Below, one piece after another: positions 59,610 to 64,000 of a stretch of DNA of 64,000 bases. Both the position numbers and the translations under genes were made by a program. The stretch is from Cryptomeria japonica. Taxonomy: Eukaryota; Streptophyta; Pinopsida; Cupressales; Cupressaceae. The stretch's first letter is position 1; the number at the start of each line of letters is the position of its first letter. Where the stretch lies: assembly GCF_030272615.1 (NCBI RefSeq), contig NC_081406.1:259337386-259401385 (forward strand), given 5' to 3'. The notes under the pieces were generated by a model. The model did not search any database. It worked only from the letters and a program-made list of their open reading frames with translations, and had not been told where the DNA came from.

Positions 59610-60432
59610 TGTTGGCAAATGCACTCCAATGAGACATTGCAGGTGATTGAAGGTTTTGTCATTGATGGAAACCTTACAATCCTATGACACCAGCAAGGCA
59701 ATCTACTGGCACTAGCAAAGTCAGATTCTACACCAACACACAGACCATTGACACCAATAGTGAAAGGAAGCATACCGACACAAAAGCCGACAAGAATTTT
59801 GTTGATAATATATTTTTATTATTGTAAAATCATTGTAAGCCAACTTGGAAAGTTATAAAATGACTCTTATATATAGGAGAGATCATTATAGAACAATTAG
59901 GTAAGCATGGAGGAATGAAAATAGGCAAAATAAGGTAGACCTATTATGCGAATTATAGGTTAAGGGTTTATGTAAGAAGCAGAGCAGAAACCGGTACTGG
60001 ATCTGGCATAATAGATGCTATTTTGAAGCAGTACAAGACACTAGATTTATATAATCCATTTTGTAAGTCAGTGAGACTTCCCATTTTGTATTTGAGTAGT
60101 GAGCTCTAGGCACTTGGCCTTCCTACATGTGCAGGCCCCTATTGTAGCAGTAATATTCTCTTATTGGCCAGTAAGTGAATATTGTGGGTCACAAATCCCA
60201 CCGAGGTTTTTCCCACACCAGGTTTCCTCGTTAAAATATTGTGTTATGGTGTGCTTTTCATGTGGTTGTTGTTATCTCTATTTATTGCATTACTTTCGGT
60301 TTACCGGTATAAAATATTAATATGTTCTGCATGTTTTAAGTTAAGAAATTGTACTAATCGGTACAATACTGATTCAGCGCCCCCCCCCCCCCCCCCCCCC
60401 CCGTCCCTCTCAGTATTGTGGGAATCCTAATA
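59610..60432 (+). repeat. Element D, 3' LTR
   Basis: This 823 bp LTR starts TGTTGGCAAATGCACTCC and ends TCCTAATA. It contains an uninterrupted run of 23 C at 60,380-60,402, against 6-7 C at the same place in the 5' copy. Confidence 0.92.
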
Positions 60433-60722
60433 GTAAATAGGAAATGGTAAGTTGTAGGAGGGGATATTAAAGGGTTTTATTAAATAAATAGAGAAATGCA
60501 TATAAGGTGAATTCATGAAGGCCTAGAAATGAATATGATATAATGTTTTATTTAATAAATTTAATAGATAAATGATGAGATATTAATAATAATATAATGA
60601 AAAATGGAAATTATGAATAATGAATTATGGAAATAATAGTGTAATAATAAGGACTCGCCTGATGTTCGAAGAAATTTGAAATTAAATAAGGACAAATTAA
60701 TTGAAATTTTTATGTGTCTACA

Positions 60723-62745
60723 TTTTGCCCCTCTTTGAGACAATGCAGCTTGTCACGTTGTTTCAAAGAAAATGATCAACTGTATATGCCCTAGAGGTGT
60801 CCTGGTAAGGATGATGATTGATTGGTTATGCCCCCTCGAGAGATTGATCAAACAGAATGATGGAGATTGATCTCTCGATAGATCGTGGGAGAGAATATTG
60901 GACGATTGATATTGCGCAAGTGATTAGGTTGAGATGTACATTTTATAGAAATGCACAGTCTATGAGGTGTAACTGAACAATTGATGGAAATGAAAAGTAT
61001 AGCTGAATTGATAAGCTGATTAAGCTAATAGGGATTGATGCTAGCACAAGATAAGGTGATCCAATGATTGATTGATTGACCCAGGGCATTGAGATTGCAA
61101 GAAGCAAGGTGGTTGATAAAGAGATTAAATGTTAAAAGACATGCATTAGTTGGATAAAGTGTTTGATCGATCTCACTGCAATAAGAAGAATGAAGAAGAT
61201 GATGAAAGAAATGATGAAAAATATAGATGAAAAGGAGGATGAGAAAAGAAAAGTGATGAGAAAAAAAGAATGAGTGATGAGAAAGAGGATATGAAAGGTG
61301 ATGAGAATTCTTGTGCTTTTTTTTAAGTGCTTATATCATCATCGAGCTTACTATAGCAAAAAGGAAAAAATCATTTGGATATGAATTAGATCCAAATGAA
61401 TCGGTCACACCAATTGTGAGAAATAAAATATATCAGACAGTAAAGTAATGCCTCAGGGTGTATTAGACCAATATGTCCTCGATGATCTTAAGTGATCATG
61501 TCCTAAGACATGTCATCATATTCCTAAGGAACATCCCATAAGCAGCAAACAAGTGAACATGCCCCATCCTCACCTTTCTAGTCAATGACATCCTCAAGAT
61601 AAAATCTCTAGTCAGAGACATCTTGGAAAAGATAAAAGACATGTCATCAAAAAGGAAAATAAAAAACAATCAAGAGAAAATAAGCAAATGATATGTTTCA
61701 TGTCAAATGATTTTTTTGTTCACAGTTGATGGGTTCGGGTGTATAAGTTGTTCATATGTTGTCTTGTTTGCTCAATTTAAGTCTCGTCCTATCATGAGTC
61801 CATTGAAGTTCCAAAGCTGCATTCTTGTCCAAAGTGTTTGTGTCATCGCAATGTTTATTACATGTTTTTGGATTTTTATGATTTTTAGGGTTTTTTTCTA
61901 GATATTTTATGATTTTTATGATTTTTTCACAACATTTTAGGATTTTTATGATTTTTTCCGGATATTTTATGATTTTTATGATTTTTTTGAATATTTGCCC
62001 CTAGTGTCTAGCAAGGCATAAGGGATTTTGAGTGGATGAATGAATGAACGGGACATGAATGGATAAGTGAATGATGGAGAAAGCTTATGTGATTGTCAAG
62101 GACTATCTCAAAATAGAGTAACATGTTAATCCAAGCTCAAGGACCAGATATAGAAAAATAAAACATGGGTATGGTGTAACTAATTTCATATGGTCCAAAG
62201 AAATGACCATGTCAAGAGGTTTGTTATATTTTATGTCCTTAATTTTGATCAAGATCAAGAGATGGGTTTGGATATAGTTAGAAAGATCAAAGGGTGGTAA
62301 TGAAGGATATGAGCTGAAGGGTGTGGATCAGATGCAATAGATAGGACACATGAATCCTACAAAGATCCTTAACCTTGTCAAGATCAAAGGTGGAAAAGGG
62401 ATACACATGTAGGTTGAGTAAATGAGGGATAATGGAGGATGAAGGAAAATAGAGGCTGAAGGATAATAGATGGATGTGGTGGATAAGATAACATGGATGG
62501 AACTTGCCCCCAGTGAATAGTGCAAGAAGATAATGGATTACGTATGATGTTTGTTTGTCAGGTTTTCATCATGGTACTTGCCCAAGGCGCCTGTTTGCTA
62601 GGTTTTCACCAATGGACAAATTTTTTTTTTTCTCTTTATTATTTTTTTTTTTCACTTTTTTCTTTTCATTTTTTTTCTCTCTTTTTTTTTTTTGGAAGAT
62701 AATGGATACATGATAGGAGATATGACTCAGGAATTAAGTTGTTCT
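60723..62745 (-). mobile_element. Element G: polypurine tract and long 3' tail (Tat type)
   Basis: Next to the G LTR the plus strand reads TTTTGCCCCTCTTTGAG, the reverse of a polypurine tract and nearly the same as in A. A noncoding tail of about 2 kb follows, with GATGAGAAA-rich low complexity (61,185-61,300), a tandem word ATTTTTATGATTTTTT with GATATTTTATG (61,866-61,995), a TTTACCAGG-like word in GTTTGCTAGGTTTTCACC (62,592-62,609) and long T runs (62,620-62,692). These match the order in A (4668-7070). Integrase of G is not reached as a recognisable domain in this window. Confidence 0.72.
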
Positions 62746-63581
62746 CTAGAGAGTACCCCTAAAAGATGTTCTATAATGATCCATGGCTATTGAAGGTATG
62801 CTCAAAGATGTCAATAGGGTGATGGTAAAGGGAGATAAAATGGATGATAAGACAAAAAGGTTATGAGGATTTATGCAAAGGAGTGGATAAGAGGGATGGA
62901 AGGATAGAACATAGGTGTTGGATAATGGATGGGATGTTGGAAGAATTGTGCATGGCTGGATGAGGTTATGAGGATTTATGCAAAGGATTGGATAAGAGGG
63001 GTGGAAGGATAGAACATAGGTGTTGTATAATGGATGGGATGTTTGAAGAATTGTGCATGGCTGGATGGAAATGCTGGCAAGATCAACATTGGCACACACC
63101 TTGAGGGGCGGTGGACTGATGGAGGAATAGTGGATTTTGGAGTTTGTGATTTTGATGGAAAGGTTGATGTAGATTTTAGGACACAAGGATGAAAAATGGA
63201 TGAAGGAGGTGAAATAGGTTTTGAAATAGTGGATGTGGGAGAAACTGGCATAGCACACTTGAATACCAATTTTGATTTTTCTTTAGTGTGCAAGTCCTGT
63301 ACGAGCAACTTGGGAATCCATATGGTTCTTGATTTTTCATTTTTTTGTGATACTTTAGAATGCATTGTCTTGATGTAAGACTTGGGAAGCCATACACATT
63401 TTGACTTTTCTTCTTTCTTTGTGGGCCTTTGTGGCCTTTTGGAAATTTCTTTCTTTTGTAGTCCCTTGGAATGCATTGCTTCTACAAGCACCTTAGGAAC
63501 CCATATGGTTTTTGAAATTTCTTTCTTTTGCTCAATGGGCCTTTGTGGCCTTTTGTATATCTCTTTTTCTTTTTGCATCAC
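62746..63581 (-). CDS. Repeat-bearing ORF in element G, unknown function
   Basis: The 201-codon ORF (63,581-62,976) starts MMQKEKEIYKRPQRPIEQKK. Three imperfect copies of a Lys-rich motif follow: ISKTIWVPKVLVEAMHSK, SKCVWLPKSYIKTMHSK and SRTIWIPKLLVQDLHTK. Two KRPQRP words lie before and between them. The C-terminal half is Ser/Pro-rich. A second frame (63,258-62,746) covers the tandem duplication and looks like a continuation after a shift or a chance ORF. The position, between expected integrase and the 3' tail, is where accessory or env-like genes of Ty3 elements sit. The family is not recognised. Confidence 0.4.
62861..63070. repeat. 105-bp tandem duplication in element G
   Basis: Two units starting TTATGAGGATTTATGCAAAG at 62,861 and 62,966 are nearly identical up to GTGCATGGCTGGATG. 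Confidence 0.88.
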
Positions 63582-64000
63582 ATTTTTCTTTGTTTTTACA
63601 TGTCAATCAAATGGGACATTGGTGCAGGAGCACCTTCACAATTTTGTCTTGTTTGATCCTGATGGGATCATGAATTGAATAAAGGACTATTGTAAGAGTC
63701 CAAGTGTGTGTTTTAGGTTTCATTATGGTTTAGGTTTATCTTATGGTTGTTTCGATAATTTTTCTCAAGTTTTCTTTCCAGTTTTGGCCCATAGTGCCTT
63801 GTAAGCCAAAAATGGCATTATAGTGACAATGTGTTAAAAACCTTGTAACACGCCTAGAAAGGAATTGGAGTAGGTGTATTTATTTATTTGACACCATCTC
63901 AAATGGTTAGGTGGAAGATATTTGTCTTGTAAGCCAAAAATGCACTAAGAGTCAAAAATTGCTAATGTTGTCAAGCAACATTTTGAGAAAAAGTGAGAAA
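63582..64000. other. End of window, nothing firmly recognised
   Basis: No coding motif is seen. The word CTTGTAAGCCAAAAATG occurs twice (63,800 and 63,933), and TGTAAGAGTCC at 63,689 could be an LTR start, but no partner is available in the window. Confidence 0.4.

Larger units (their letters stand above)
47167..60432 (+). mobile_element. Element D: pol-less Sirevirus-like LTR element, with E nested
   Basis: It is flanked by a perfect duplication GTAAA (47,162-47,166 and 60,433-60,437). The 5' LTR is 47,167-47,429 plus 54,128-54,666, split by element E. The 3' LTR is 59,610-60,432 and ends TA where CA is expected. The interior has the same layout as B and C: initiator-Met primer site, gag-like ORF, TATA-bearing spacer, ORF2, three polypurine-like tracts. 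Length without E is about 6.6 kb. No RT, integrase or protease is present. Confidence 0.93.
46770..60722 (-). repeat. Element G, 3' LTR (interrupted by D and E)
   Basis: The LTR starts TGTAGATGG and ends GTCTACA, with inverted ends TGTAGA/TCTACA. Removing D and one copy of its duplication leaves 46,770-47,166 joined to 60,438-60,722, about 682 bp. The right edge abuts a Tat-type polypurine tract, which fixes the minus orientation. The other LTR lies beyond the window. Confidence 0.75.

Noticed and set aside
62620-62702. Poly-T tracts as a LINE or SINE tail
   Set aside because: The same T-rich tract occurs at the same place in the 3' tail of element A, so it belongs to the Ty3 element.

Overview
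The window is nuclear DNA of a seed plant: AT-rich, spliced-gene fragments with GT..AG introns, and almost wall-to-wall nested LTR retrotransposons. The very long 3' noncoding tails of the Ty3 elements, the dense nesting and an apparently huge intron suit a conifer or other gymnosperm, but the species cannot be fixed from the sequence. No bacterial operons, CRISPR arrays or intact rRNA genes were seen.

Left part (1-32,762). After microsatellites and a probable solo LTR (529-1807), one minus-strand Ty3/gypsy element of the Tat type (element A, 3635-32,762) fills the rest. It has about 1.04 kb LTRs, a tRNA-Lys(CUU) primer site, gag, protease, RT, two RNase H domains and integrase, all decayed. 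Its gag is split by a solo LTR (K, 27,682-28,703). Its pol is split by element B (minus, 12,270-25,592), and B is split by a sister element C (plus, 16,352-23,024).

Middle (32,763-47,000). Two related LTR-like remnants lie upstream of two clean exons of a protein kinase that matches plant TIO/FUSED (35,227-35,528). Then come a tRNA-Val-like sequence, a TGACTAAAT-rich array, a decayed Tat-type fragment (H, 39,333-44,060) and a small TRIM-like element (F, 45,182-46,743).

Right part (46,770-64,000). A second Tat-type minus-strand element (G) begins with an LTR and runs off the window. Element D (plus, 47,167-60,432) sits inside that LTR. A full-length Ty1/copia element of Sirevirus type (E, 47,430-54,122, TSD TCTTA) sits inside the 5' LTR of D.

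The most unusual content is the family B/C/D. These elements have Sirevirus-like LTR ends, the same initiator-Met primer site and multiple GGGGGAG polypurine tracts as E, but no pol. They carry a gag-like ORF (coiled coil plus four CCHC knuckles) and a second ORF of about 1,100 codons of unknown function, preceded in all three copies by a TATA box at nearly the same distance. They look like non-autonomous elements that could be mobilised by an E-type partner and carry a captured or env-derived gene.
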